63,150 nt of DNA from Parafrankia discariae. Lineage in GTDB: Bacteria; Actinomycetota; Actinomycetes; Frankiales; Frankiaceae. How positions within the stretch are numbered: position 1 is the first letter of the stretch; the number at the start of each line of letters is the position of its first letter. The notes beneath the pieces were generated by a model. That model did not search any database, was not told the origin of the DNA, and worked only from the letters and a program-made list of their open reading frames with translations. Made by a program: the position numbers and the translations under genes. Where the stretch lies: NCBI RefSeq assembly GCF_000373365.1, contig NZ_KB891220.1:1-63150 (forward strand), given 5' to 3'. Shown here piece by piece: positions 18,937-27,193 of this stretch.

Positions 18937-19082
18937 TCGGACCCGTTCGTGAGCGGGTCCGGGTCCCACGGTGGTCCGGGGAAGTCGCGGCCCTGGGCGT
19001 TATGCCTGACTGGCATCGGCGTAGGTTGGGTCCCGGGTGGAGTGAGAGGGTGTGCCCGGTGAGTGACTCTCGGAGGAGTGTG

Positions 19083-19475
19083 ATGGCGGCGCGGCTTCCC
19101 GAGTCGGTCAGGGCGCTCGCGGATGCTCCGACCTACGTGACGCTGGCGACGATCCGTCCCGACGGCTCGCCTCGCCTGACCGTGCTGTGGATCGCCCGGG
19201 ACGGCGACGAGCTGCTGCTGTCGACCGTGCGTGGGCGCGCCAAGGAGCGTGACATCGCGCGCGACCAGCGGGTCGGGCTGATGTTCCTCGATCAGCGGGA
19301 CCCGTACAGCTACGTGGAGGTCCGCGGGCTGGCCACGCTCTCCGAGGAGGGCGGCAAGGAGCTCATCGACCAGCTCGCCGTCAAGTACACCGGAGCCCCG
19401 TACCAGTGGGACGGTCCGGATGAGGTCCGGCTGGTGATCCGCGTGGTCGCTGAGCGCGTTCTCACCACCGGCTGA
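19083..19475 (+). CDS. PPOX-class (pyridoxamine oxidase-like, probably F420-dependent) protein
   Basis: Small split-barrel flavin/F420-binding fold, 130 residues. Begins MAARLPESVRAL, then the typical first strands TYVTLATIRPDGSPRLTVLWIARDGDELLLSTV and GRAKERDIARDQRVGLMFLD, ending VRLVIRVVAERVLTTG. Actinobacterial proteins of this shape often use F420 rather than FMN; the cofactor and substrate are not decided here. ATG 19083 is chosen for AGGAG four bases upstream, although the frame opens at 19002. It separates ispF from cysS, which are adjacent in M. tuberculosis. Confidence 0.85.
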   Translation: MAARLPESVRALADAPTYVTLATIRPDGSPRLTVLWIARDGDELLLSTVRGRAKERDIARDQRVGLMFLDQRDPYSYVEVRGLATLSEEGGKELIDQLAVKYTGAPYQWDGPDEVRLVIRVVAERVLTTG

Positions 19476-19544
19476 GCCCGCCGTAACCGACCTGGGGACC
19501 CTCCCTTCGGCGTCCCCGTCGCGGCGGGGCCGTACCCTTGACAG

Positions 19545-21071
19545 ATGGGTCTTCACCTCTATGACACGCGCACCCGGCGCGTGCGGCCGTTTGTGCCGCA
19601 GCGCCCCGGTCATGTGGGCGTGTACGTGTGTGGGCCCACCGTCCAGTCCCCGCCGCACGTAGGCCACATCCGGACCGCCCTCGCCTTCGATCTGCTGCGG
19701 CGCTGGCTGACGCAGAGCGGCCTGTCGGTGACCTTCGTCCAGAACGTCACCGACATCGACGACAAGATCATCGTCAACGCCGACCGGGCGGGGACGAGCG
19801 TGTGGGAGCTCGCGACCCGGCAGACCCGGGCGTTCGAGGACGCCTACCGGGCCGTCGGGATCCTGCCCCCGACGATCTCCCCGCGGGCCACCGGGCACAT
19901 CCCCGAGATGCTCGAGATGATCGGCGTCCTGGTCGAGCGTGGGTTCGCCTACTCCGGCGCGGGCTCGGTGTGGTTCCGCGTCGGCGCGTTCGCGGACTAC
20001 GGTGCGCTCTCCCACCAGCGGCCCGCCGCGATGCACCCGTCCCCGGAGTCCGAGCCGGGCAAGGCCGACCCCCGGGACTTCGCCCTGTGGAAGGCCGTGA
20101 AGCCCGGCGAGCCCTCCTGGTCCTCTCCCTGGGGCCCGGGCCGGCCGGGCTGGCACCTGGAGTGCTCCGCGATGGCGGGCAAGTACCTCGGCGACGTGTT
20201 CGACATCCACGGCGGCGGCCTGGACCTGGTGTTCCCGCACCACGAGAACGAGCGGGCGCAGTCCGTGTGCGCGGCGGAGCTGGCGGTCGCCGCCGGTGCC
20301 GGCGCGGCGGGCGCGAGCGCGGCAGCGGCCACGGCCACGGCCGGTGCGGCAGCGGCCGCTGCCGGCGCGGCGGGCGAGATGGCGCGCTACTGGATGCACG
20401 TGGGCCTGCTCACCACCGGCGGCACCAAGATGTCGAAGTCGCTGGGCAACTCGTTCTTCGTGACCGACGCGCTCGCCGCCGTACGCCCCCAGGTGCTGCG
20501 CTACCACCTGCTCTCCGCGCACTACCGCTCCTCACTGGAGTACAGCGAGCAGACCCTGGACGAGTCCGCGGCGGCGCACGACCGGATCGAGACGTTCGTC
20601 CGCAACGCCCTGGACATCCTGGGCGGGCCGGCCGAGGCGACGGCACTCGCCGCCGAGGCCGACCGCGTGGCGGGCACCGAGGCGGCGGACGCCGATCTGG
20701 CCTGGTCCGAGTTCGCCGCGGCGCTGGACGACGACCTCGGGGTCGGCCGCGCGCTGGCCGCCCTGTTCGGCGTGGTCGGCCGGGGCAACCAGGTGCTGTC
20801 GAAGACGCACAGCCGCGAGCTCGCGGGCTGGGTGGACGTCGCCCGCCGGATGCTCACCGTCCTCGGCCTCGACCCGGTCGAGCAGTGGCCGACGGCGGGC
20901 GCCGAGCTGCGCCCCGCGCTCGACGGTGTCATGGACGTCCTGCTGGACCTGCGTTCGGCGGCGCGGGCCCGGCGGGACTACAGCGAGGCCGACTCCATCC
21001 GCTCCCGGCTCGCGGCGGCCGGTGTGGTCATCGAGGACACCCCCGAAGGCCAGCGCTGGCACCTCACCTAG
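19545..21071 (+). CDS. cysS: Cysteinyl-tRNA synthetase with an Ala-rich insertion
   Basis: Charges tRNA-Cys. 508 residues against about 460-470 for the family. HIGH-type motif [11 protein letters not shown], zinc ligands ([22 protein letters not shown]) and KMSKSLGNS are intact. The extra length comes from an insertion of about 30 residues, almost only Ala, Gly, Thr and Ser (about residues 245-280), between HHENERAQ and the normally following ARYWMH segment. The insertion lies just before the KMSKS region, presumably as a surface loop. Followed by three hairpins and a convergent gene. Confidence 0.95.
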   Translation: MGLHLYDTRTRRVRPFVPQRPGHVGVYVCGPTVQSPPHVGHIRTALAFDLLRRWLTQSGLSVTFVQNVTDIDDKIIVNADRAGTSVWELATRQTRAFEDAYRAVGILPPTISPRATGHIPEMLEMIGVLVERGFAYSGAGSVWFRVGAFADYGALSHQRPAAMHPSPESEPGKADPRDFALWKAVKPGEPSWSSPWGPGRPGWHLECSAMAGKYLGDVFDIHGGGLDLVFPHHENERAQSVCAAELAVAAGAGAAGASAAAATATAGAAAAAAGAAGEMARYWMHVGLLTTGGTKMSKSLGNSFFVTDALAAVRPQVLRYHLLSAHYRSSLEYSEQTLDESAAAHDRIETFVRNALDILGGPAEATALAAEADRVAGTEAADADLAWSEFAAALDDDLGVGRALAALFGVVGRGNQVLSKTHSRELAGWVDVARRMLTVLGLDPVEQWPTAGAELRPALDGVMDVLLDLRSAARARRDYSEADSIRSRLAAAGVVIEDTPEGQRWHLT

Positions 21072-21105
21072 ACACCTGGACCCGCGACCGAGCGGCAGGC
21101 GAGAG

Positions 21106-21133
21106 AGCCCCGGCACCCCGGGCCGCCGGGGCT
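21106..21133 (+). terminator. Hairpin 35 bases after cysS
   Basis: Stem GCCCCGGC/GCCGGGGC (21107-21114 and 21125-21132) with an extra A-T pair and a 10-base loop, followed by TTCGTCGT. Probable cysS terminator. Confidence 0.7.
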
Positions 21134-21199
21134 TCGTCGTGGCGAGTTGTCGTAGCCGGCCCATGCGCCGCTGGCGCGACCCGCTTCGGAGGGCGTCCG

Positions 21200-21226
21200 C
21201 CGCTTCCCCGGGCGCCGGGGAAGCGG
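21200..21226. terminator. Second hairpin in the convergent spacer
   Basis: Perfect 11-bp stem (21200-21210 with 21216-21226) and a 5-base loop. It is symmetric enough to work for either direction. Confidence 0.6.
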
Positions 21227-21237
21227 CGAGGCTCGCC

Positions 21238-21278
21238 GGTGGGGCCCCGCCCGGGGTTCAGCCGGGCGGGGCCCCACC
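21238..21278. terminator. Strong bidirectional hairpin before the FHA gene end
   Basis: Perfect 17-bp G/C-rich stem (21238-21254 with 21262-21278), 7-base loop GGTTCAG. Ten bases from the FHA gene stop codon, so it probably terminates the phospho-signalling operon and backs up the cysS terminator. Confidence 0.8.
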
Positions 21279-21287
21279 AGGTGGGGC

Positions 21288-22901
21288 CTACTGCGCGCGG
21301 ACGGTGATTCTCGTCCAGGCGCCCACGTAGACGCGATCGCCGTCGCGCAGGGGGATCGGGCGGCCGGGCTCGATCGGGTCCGGCTCGTCGTTGAGGCGGG
21401 TCCCGTTCGTCGAACCGGGGTCGCGCACGGCGTAGGTGCCGTCGGGCATCCGCTCCAGGGTCGCGTGCGCCCGGGAGATGCCCGGGTCCTCCGGCGCGCC
21501 CGAGAGGTCGATCTCGGGGTGGATGCCGCGCGACTCGCTGCGCCGGCCGATCAGCATCTGCGACTCGGTCAGCACGAAGACGCGGCGCGGGTAGAACGCG
21601 GGGAACGGCACCCGGTGGTCGTCACCGCTGTCGTAGTACTCGCGCTCGGCCTCGACGACGGCCTCCCACGTGCCACCGGGAGCGGCCTCGTCCCACTCGC
21701 GGCCCCGGGAGCCGGCCCGCGGGTCGCCCATCCGCGGGTCGCCCGCGCGCGGGTCACCGAGGCGGGGATCGTCGAGCCTCGGGTCGGCCCGGCGCGGGTC
21801 GGCGATCCGCGGGTCGGTGGTGTGACGGGCCTCGGTGCCGCGCCGTGACCCGGTCTGCCGGGAGGTGACACCCGCGTCGTCGACGGGCACCGCGCCCGCC
21901 GGGGCGGGCAGCTGGCCGGTGCTGAAGTCGAGCCCGCAGGTCTCGCAGAAGCGCGCGGTGGGCTCGTTGAGCGAACGGCAGTTCGGGCAGGGGGCGTAGC
22001 GGTCGGAACCGCGGTCCCGGGTGCCGGCCGGGGCCGGTACCGGGGTCGCGCCGGCGGCCGACACACCGAGCGGGTCGGCGCCGTAGCCGCCGCCGTTCGG
22101 GCCGTAGCCGTCGTCGCGGTAGCCGCGCCGGTCGTCGGCCTCGGGCGCCGCCCGGCCCGGCTCGCCGGCGCCGTAGCCGCCCCGGCCGTCGGGCGCGCCG
22201 TACCCGCCGCGGTCGTCGCGGGCGCGGGGGTAGCCGGCGGGATCCGGCTCGCCGCGCCCACCGCCGAAGCCGCCGGGGGCGCCGGCACCGCCGCGGTCCT
22301 CGCGCCCGTACCCGGGCGGGGTGCGGTCGTCGCGGCCGCCGAAGCCGGGGCCGCGGTCGTCACGTTCGCGGCCGTAGGGGTCGAGCCCCTCACGCGGCCG
22401 GTCGCCGCGGCCGCGGTCGTCGGGCCGGGCCCGCTCGTCCGGGCGGGCCCGCTCGTCGGGACGGCCCCGCCCGTCGGGCGCGCCGTACCCGTCGCGGTTG
22501 TACGGGTCCGCCGGGTAGGACCGCCCGGAGCGTGGCTCCTCGGCGTAGCCCTCGCGGCCATAGCCCCCGTAGGGATCGCCGCCGCGGCCGGCGCCACGTG
22601 GCGGATCCGCCACGCCCGGCGCGTCGGCCGGGGCGCGTCGGATGCCGAGCGGGTCATAGCCTCCCGGCGCTCCGGCGGGGCCCGAAGGCCCCGGGGGCAC
22701 CGAGGGGTCCCGTTCCGGCGTCCGGCGCCCGTACGGGTCCGCCGGACGCCCCGCGGGCGCGCCCGCGTTGTACGCGGCGCCGCGGCCGGCGTCGTCCTGA
22801 CGGTAGCCGTATCGCTCCTGACCACCCACGATCCGCAGCCCACACTGATCGCAGTAGTCGGGATCGTGCGACAGGTGCCCCTCCGGGCAGCGTGCGCTCA
22901 C
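21288..22901 (-). CDS. Zinc-ribbon and FHA domain protein with long disordered middle
   Basis: Probably a phosphothreonine-reading adaptor. 537 residues. An N-terminal zinc ribbon (CPEGH ... CDQCGL, residues about 5-21) is followed by about 280 residues rich in Gly, Arg, Asp, Pro and Tyr; then a second ribbon (CPNCRSLNEPTARFCETCGL), a run of DPR-spaced repeats (DPRIADPRRADPRLDDPR and on), and a C-terminal FHA domain of about 100 residues (MLIGRRSESRGIHPEIDL, GISRAHATLE, DPGSTNGTRLND). GRR, SRAH and NGT residues that read pThr are present. Last gene of the five-gene block; its start is four bases after the VWA stop. Probably binds a phosphorylated partner made by the block's kinase. Confidence 0.88.
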   Translation of the reverse strand: MSARCPEGHLSHDPDYCDQCGLRIVGGQERYGYRQDDAGRGAAYNAGAPAGRPADPYGRRTPERDPSVPPGPSGPAGAPGGYDPLGIRRAPADAPGVADPPRGAGRGGDPYGGYGREGYAEEPRSGRSYPADPYNRDGYGAPDGRGRPDERARPDERARPDDRGRGDRPREGLDPYGRERDDRGPGFGGRDDRTPPGYGREDRGGAGAPGGFGGGRGEPDPAGYPRARDDRGGYGAPDGRGGYGAGEPGRAAPEADDRRGYRDDGYGPNGGGYGADPLGVSAAGATPVPAPAGTRDRGSDRYAPCPNCRSLNEPTARFCETCGLDFSTGQLPAPAGAVPVDDAGVTSRQTGSRRGTEARHTTDPRIADPRRADPRLDDPRLGDPRAGDPRMGDPRAGSRGREWDEAAPGGTWEAVVEAEREYYDSGDDHRVPFPAFYPRRVFVLTESQMLIGRRSESRGIHPEIDLSGAPEDPGISRAHATLERMPDGTYAVRDPGSTNGTRLNDEPDPIEPGRPIPLRDGDRVYVGAWTRITVRAQ

Positions 22902-22905
22902 CTGA

Positions 22906-24192
22906 TCACCTGTTCACCCGGACAGTCCTGGTTGACCTCGAGTCGAGGACCATCTCGTCCATCTTCTCGACGTTTTTCTTCAGACGAACCGTACCCGTTG
23001 TGGGATCGTCGATGTGAACCACCTTCTGTAGGAGGCGGTAGGTTGCTTCGTTGCCCGACGCGAGCGCGATCTGTACTCCCCGCCCAAGCCTCAGTGTGGC
23101 AGTGACGTCGTCTCCCTGATTACGGGCCTCCAGCCCGTCCGCGAGGACCCTGGCCAGTTCGGCCTGACCGGTGTAATGCGCGACCTCCGTGTTGACCCGG
23201 GTGGCCAGTGCCGTGTCGTCCGTCCAGAGCGCGCGGACCAGCGCGGATGACATCGACTGGTCGTCGACGACGAGGCTCACGCGGGCCGCCAGGACCTCGA
23301 TGCCGACCTCGCGGGCCGGAAGACGCACGCACAGGTGGTAGTCCCGGGACTCGACCCCCCAGGCCCCGGTCTGGTAGTCCGTGTGGTGGTCGTCGACGAC
23401 CCGGCCCGTGTCGGTGAGGTCCCGCAGGTCCGGGGTGACCTCCCGCAGGAAGTCGAGCGAGGCGCCGGTGGGCGTCCACACTCGCAGCGCGACCCGGTCG
23501 GTGGCCCGGTCGAGGGCGGTGGCCACGATCCGCTCGAACTCGGCCGCGAGGCCGGCGGGCTCGGGGACGGCGTCCACCGTCCCCAGCAGGCCGGTGGCGA
23601 TCGCCCGCAGCTCCTCCACCCGCCAGTCGGTGCCCACCCCGCGGCAGTCGCACTGGAACCGGCCCTGGCAGGCGTCGACGGCGTCGAGCAGCTCGGACTC
23701 CAGCTCGCCGTTCTGCCCGTCGGTGAGCAGCAGCGCGTGGCCGATGGCGTCCGGCCGGGTCGCCAGCAGGTCGTTCGCCAGCCGCAGCCAGCGGCCCATC
23801 GCGGTGCCGCCGTGCGGTTCGAGCGCGTCCACCGCGTGGCGGGCGGCCGCCCGGGTCGCCGCGGACGCCGGCACCAGCTCAGGCGAGCGCGGGTACGCCA
23901 TCGCGGCGGAGCCGGTGCCGCGCACCACCGCGAACCACGCCCCGTCGGGCAGGCTGTCGAGCGCCGCCCGGACGGCGCGGCGGGCCTGGGTGACCTTCGC
24001 GGGCGGGTTCGCCATCGAGCCGGAGCAGTCGAGCAGGATGACCAGGGCCTGCTCCGGACGCCCGGTCGGCCGGCCCACGATCGGTGGGCCGGCCGGGGCA
24101 CCCGTCGACGTCACGGTGAGCACCGCGTGCACCTGGGTTCCGCCGGGCGGCAGGAACTCGTTCTGGTAGACCTTCGCCGTGAACGCGCTCAT
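22906..24192 (-). CDS. VWA domain protein (TerY-like)
   Basis: 428 residues. An N-terminal beta-rich segment (FTAKVYQNEFLPPGGTQVHAVLTV) leads into a von Willebrand A domain with a complete metal-ion-dependent adhesion site: DCSGS (about residues 55-59), the Thr in HGGTAMGR, and the Asp in LLLTDGQNGE. A helical C-terminal region with a conserved-looking end (GRGVQIALASGNEATYRLLQKV, DPTTGTVRLKKNVEKMDEMVLDSRSTRTVRVNR) follows. No signal peptide, so probably cytoplasmic. VWA, PP2C and kinase genes side by side recall the TerY-P triad described in tellurium-resistance-linked systems. The gene overlaps nothing but sits 4 bases from FHA and 52 from PP2C. Confidence 0.88.
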   Translation of the reverse strand: MSAFTAKVYQNEFLPPGGTQVHAVLTVTSTGAPAGPPIVGRPTGRPEQALVILLDCSGSMANPPAKVTQARRAVRAALDSLPDGAWFAVVRGTGSAAMAYPRSPELVPASAATRAAARHAVDALEPHGGTAMGRWLRLANDLLATRPDAIGHALLLTDGQNGELESELLDAVDACQGRFQCDCRGVGTDWRVEELRAIATGLLGTVDAVPEPAGLAAEFERIVATALDRATDRVALRVWTPTGASLDFLREVTPDLRDLTDTGRVVDDHHTDYQTGAWGVESRDYHLCVRLPAREVGIEVLAARVSLVVDDQSMSSALVRALWTDDTALATRVNTEVAHYTGQAELARVLADGLEARNQGDDVTATLRLGRGVQIALASGNEATYRLLQKVVHIDDPTTGTVRLKKNVEKMDEMVLDSRSTRTVRVNR

Positions 24193-24244
24193 CCGCCCGC
24201 CGCGGTCCGGGCACGGCGGGCGACCGGTGGGCGCGGCGGCATCG

Positions 24245-25780
24245 TCAGCTCGTCACCCGCGCCGCGACCACGGTGATGTTGTCGTGCCCGCCCTGGTCGA
24301 TGGCGAAGTCGATGAGGTGGCGGGAGACGTCCAGCGCGGCCGCGCTCGGTTCGAGCTGGTTCACCAGCGCGGCGAGGACGTCCGGCCGTGAGGAGTAGTT
24401 CCACAGGCCGTCGCTGCAGACCAGCACGGTGGCCGGGGTCTCGATCGGGAAGGCGGCGGTGTGCGGGGTGACGTCCTCGGCGTCGCCGCCGAGCCAGCGG
24501 GTCAGCGTGTGCGCCCGCCGGTGGGTCTCCGCCTCCGACGCCGGGATGAGCCCGGCCCGGGCCGCCTCGGCCGCCCAGGTGTCGTCCGCGGTGAGCCGTT
24601 CGCACCAGCGCGGGCCGAGCAGGTAGACGCGGCTGTCACCGACCCAGCCGACGGTCACCATGCCGGGGCCGTCCACCGACGGCGGCGTGATGATCGCCGC
24701 CGCGAAGGTGCAGGACGGCGCCATCCGGCCCTCCGCCGCGCTGAGCTGGGCGATCGTGGCCTGAGCAGCCTCCACGGCCCGTTGCAGGGCGATGTCGGCC
24801 TCGTCCGGGCCGAAGCCGCCGGAGATCCGCCGCGGAGCGGTGCGCGGCTCGTCGTACTCGGAGTACTCCTCCAGGACGTCGAGGACGTCGTTCACCCGGC
24901 TCGCCGGCTGCTCGTCGTACGGGACGGCCTCGCCGGGCCCGTGGGCGCGCACCGCGTCGGCGAGGATGGCCGTCGCGGTCGCCGCCGCGGCGGCGGAGGC
25001 CTCCCCGGAGCCCGGGGTGGTCGAGACCCCGTCACAGACCACCGCGATCAGCGTGCCGTGGACGATCGCCACGCCCATCGAGTCCTCGTTGGTGGTGTGC
25101 CGCACACCGCGGTCGCAGACGCCGGCCAGCGGGCCGAGGTCGATCTCGCGGTGGTCCTCGTCGCCACCGGCGACCGGGACGCCGGTCAGGGCGAAGCCGC
25201 AGGCCTCGCAGTACCGCGCGTCCTGGTAGTTGGGCGCCGCGCACACCGGGCAGCGCATCACCTCGTCGTGCTCGTCGTCGTCCGCCCCGCCCGGGGCGGC
25301 GCGCTGGCCCAGGAGCATCGTGGCCGGATCGGTGTCCTCGGCGTAGCTGTCCTCGTTGAATCCGCTGCCCGAATAGGTGCCGTCCGGGTACGTCTCACCC
25401 TGGTAGCCGGGTTCGGAGTACGCGGGTTCGGGGTACTCACGGCGATAGTCGCCGTCCCGGTAGTCGCCGGTGCCCGCCGGGTAGGCGGCACCGGGATAGG
25501 CCCCGTCCGGATAGGAGTTCTCCGCATAGCCGTTGTCGGTGTAGCCACCCTCCGGGTAGCCGGATCCGGTGAACTGGTCCGCCGGGTAGCTTTCAGTAGG
25601 CTGATCATCGGTTCGGAACTCCTCCGCCCGGTAGCTCTCGGTCGGAGGATCGTCACCTGGATAGCCCCCGGGGTGGGGGGTGCTCTCGGCGTAGCCGGCG
25701 CTCGGGCGCGGCGAGTCCGGGCGCTCGGGGGGATAACCGTGCCCGGGGTAGCCCTGCCCGTGTCGGGGGTTGAGGTCCAC
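24245..25780 (-). CDS. PP2C-family Ser/Thr phosphatase with Tyr-rich N-terminus
   Basis: Mn/Mg-dependent protein phosphatase, 511 residues. The first 165 or so residues are low-complexity with Gly-Tyr-Pro/Glu/Asp repeats (GYPEGGYTDNGYAENSYPD and similar). Next is a zinc ribbon (RCPVCAAPNYQDARYCEACGFAL), then the PP2C domain with metal-binding Asp residues in VRHTTNEDSMG, AVVCDGVSTTPGSGEAS, VCSDGLWNY and GGHDNITVVAARV. The domain looks intact. It is the natural counterpart of the kinase encoded 123 bases upstream. GTG start, weak ribosome-binding site. The Tyr-rich part is probably disordered. Confidence 0.92.
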   Translation of the reverse strand: MDLNPRHGQGYPGHGYPPERPDSPRPSAGYAESTPHPGGYPGDDPPTESYRAEEFRTDDQPTESYPADQFTGSGYPEGGYTDNGYAENSYPDGAYPGAAYPAGTGDYRDGDYRREYPEPAYSEPGYQGETYPDGTYSGSGFNEDSYAEDTDPATMLLGQRAAPGGADDDEHDEVMRCPVCAAPNYQDARYCEACGFALTGVPVAGGDEDHREIDLGPLAGVCDRGVRHTTNEDSMGVAIVHGTLIAVVCDGVSTTPGSGEASAAAAATATAILADAVRAHGPGEAVPYDEQPASRVNDVLDVLEEYSEYDEPRTAPRRISGGFGPDEADIALQRAVEAAQATIAQLSAAEGRMAPSCTFAAAIITPPSVDGPGMVTVGWVGDSRVYLLGPRWCERLTADDTWAAEAARAGLIPASEAETHRRAHTLTRWLGGDAEDVTPHTAAFPIETPATVLVCSDGLWNYSSRPDVLAALVNQLEPSAAALDVSRHLIDFAIDQGGHDNITVVAARVTS

Positions 25781-25903
25781 AGTCAGGCCACCGGCCGCTG
25801 GACCGGCCCGCCGGGGACGGCGAGTCTGGGCGGTGTGCGCGGAGCCATGTGGTGAGTGCCTCCTGCCCGTCCTGTGGGGACCGGATATATCACGACGACC
25901 TGC

Positions 25904-27193
25904 TCAAATCCAAGTACGCCGAAATGAATAGTGGCATGATCCGCCAGATGCGTCGACGCCCGTGATCTCGGTGCCCCCTTCGGTGCCAGCGTCCGCCCGT
26001 GCTCCTGGGATCGGCCGGAGCCCTGTCTCCAGTACGCCCTCGTCGCCGCCGCTCTCCGTAACCTCCGCCACGTCTCCCACCTTTTCCCTGGTGGGCACGC
26101 TGTTTCTCCGCGCCGCGACGGCTTCCCCGACCGGTGCGGGAGCGCCGTCCGCCGCGATCGCGGCGAGCTCGCGGGCCATCTCGGCGGCCCTGGCGAACCG
26201 GTGCGCCGGATCCGCCGCGGTGGCACGAAGGAGGAACCGGCGCAGCGATTCGTGCCGAGCCAGCACCTGGTCGACCTCCTGGGCGGGAAGGGTGTATCGG
26301 TAGGTTGACGCTCTGTTCGGGAAGTCGAGTACCGCGGTTGCCAACAGCCTGCCGAGAGCGTAGAGGTCAGAACCCACCGACGGGGGGCTCACGGTCAGCT
26401 CGGGGGCGTCGAAACCCGCCGTCACGTGGAAGGTGCCGCCGCGCCGGCCGGGCTCCCGGATCGCCTGAAGATCGATAAGCGTCACCCGATCGCGGTCCCA
26501 CACCACGTTTCCCGGTGCCAGGTCGCAGAAGACGTACCCGCGGTCGTGGACGTACTCCAGCGCGGACAGCAGCCGGAGCACCCCGGCGACCGCCTCCGGA
26601 ACAGGCAGCGGCGCCGGCGTCCCACCGCGCGCCGCCCGCCGGGACCGGAGCAGCTCCGTCAGCGACGGCCCGCTCACCAGCTCCATCACCACGTAGACGA
26701 CACCGTCGTGCCGGACCTCGCCCAGCGTCCCGACGATCGCCGGATGTCGCAGCGGCGGGTCCGGTGGCAGCCGGCGACCCGGGCGCAGGCCCAGCCGCCC
26801 GGACGGGCGCACACCGGCGCGGCGAACGCTCTTGAGGACCACCCGCCGCCCCGGGACGCCCTGGCCGGTGCCCGTTCCGCCGGTGCCCGTCGTGCCGGTG
26901 GCCCCGTCGGCGCCGGCCGGGCCGCGCGGGTCGACCGCGGAGAAGACCCAACCGGCGGGCCCGGGGCCGCCTTCGGCCAGGCACTCGACGATCCGGTAGC
27001 CGCCGGCGACGTCCCCGGCGCGCAACGGGGGCGCGAAGGAGTAGGGGGTCCGGCAGCGCGGGCAGAAGCCGCGATCCCGGGCGGGCGGCCCCAACCGCCC
27101 GCGGCCGATCGGCCCGGCGCAGACGGGGCAGCGCGCGGCCGGCTCACGTGGGGTGCCCCGGTCCCGCCCGCGGACCGAGGGCCCGCGGGTCAC
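25904..27193 (-). CDS. PknG-like serine/threonine protein kinase
   Basis: 429 residues. N-terminal rubredoxin-like zinc site with two CxxC pairs (CPVC, CPRC), as in PknG, followed by the kinase fold: ATP-binding Lys in RVVLKSVRRA, hinge YVVMELVSGPSL, catalytic loop FCDLAPGNVVW (Asp kept, HRD replaced by FCD), metal site LIDLQAI where DFG is expected (Asp kept), then GFDAPELT and SDLYALGRLL. These replacements also occur in PknG (NDLKPEN, LIDLGAV), so activity is plausible. No transmembrane segment. The C-terminal 80 residues are disordered and no TPR domain follows. The GTG start overlaps the preceding gene's stop (GTGA), so the upstream helical protein and this kinase are translationally coupled. 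Confidence 0.9.
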   Translation of the reverse strand: MTRGPSVRGRDRGTPREPAARCPVCAGPIGRGRLGPPARDRGFCPRCRTPYSFAPPLRAGDVAGGYRIVECLAEGGPGPAGWVFSAVDPRGPAGADGATGTTGTGGTGTGQGVPGRRVVLKSVRRAGVRPSGRLGLRPGRRLPPDPPLRHPAIVGTLGEVRHDGVVYVVMELVSGPSLTELLRSRRAARGGTPAPLPVPEAVAGVLRLLSALEYVHDRGYVFCDLAPGNVVWDRDRVTLIDLQAIREPGRRGGTFHVTAGFDAPELTVSPPSVGSDLYALGRLLATAVLDFPNRASTYRYTLPAQEVDQVLARHESLRRFLLRATAADPAHRFARAAEMARELAAIAADGAPAPVGEAVAARRNSVPTREKVGDVAEVTESGGDEGVLETGLRPIPGARADAGTEGGTEITGVDASGGSCHYSFRRTWI

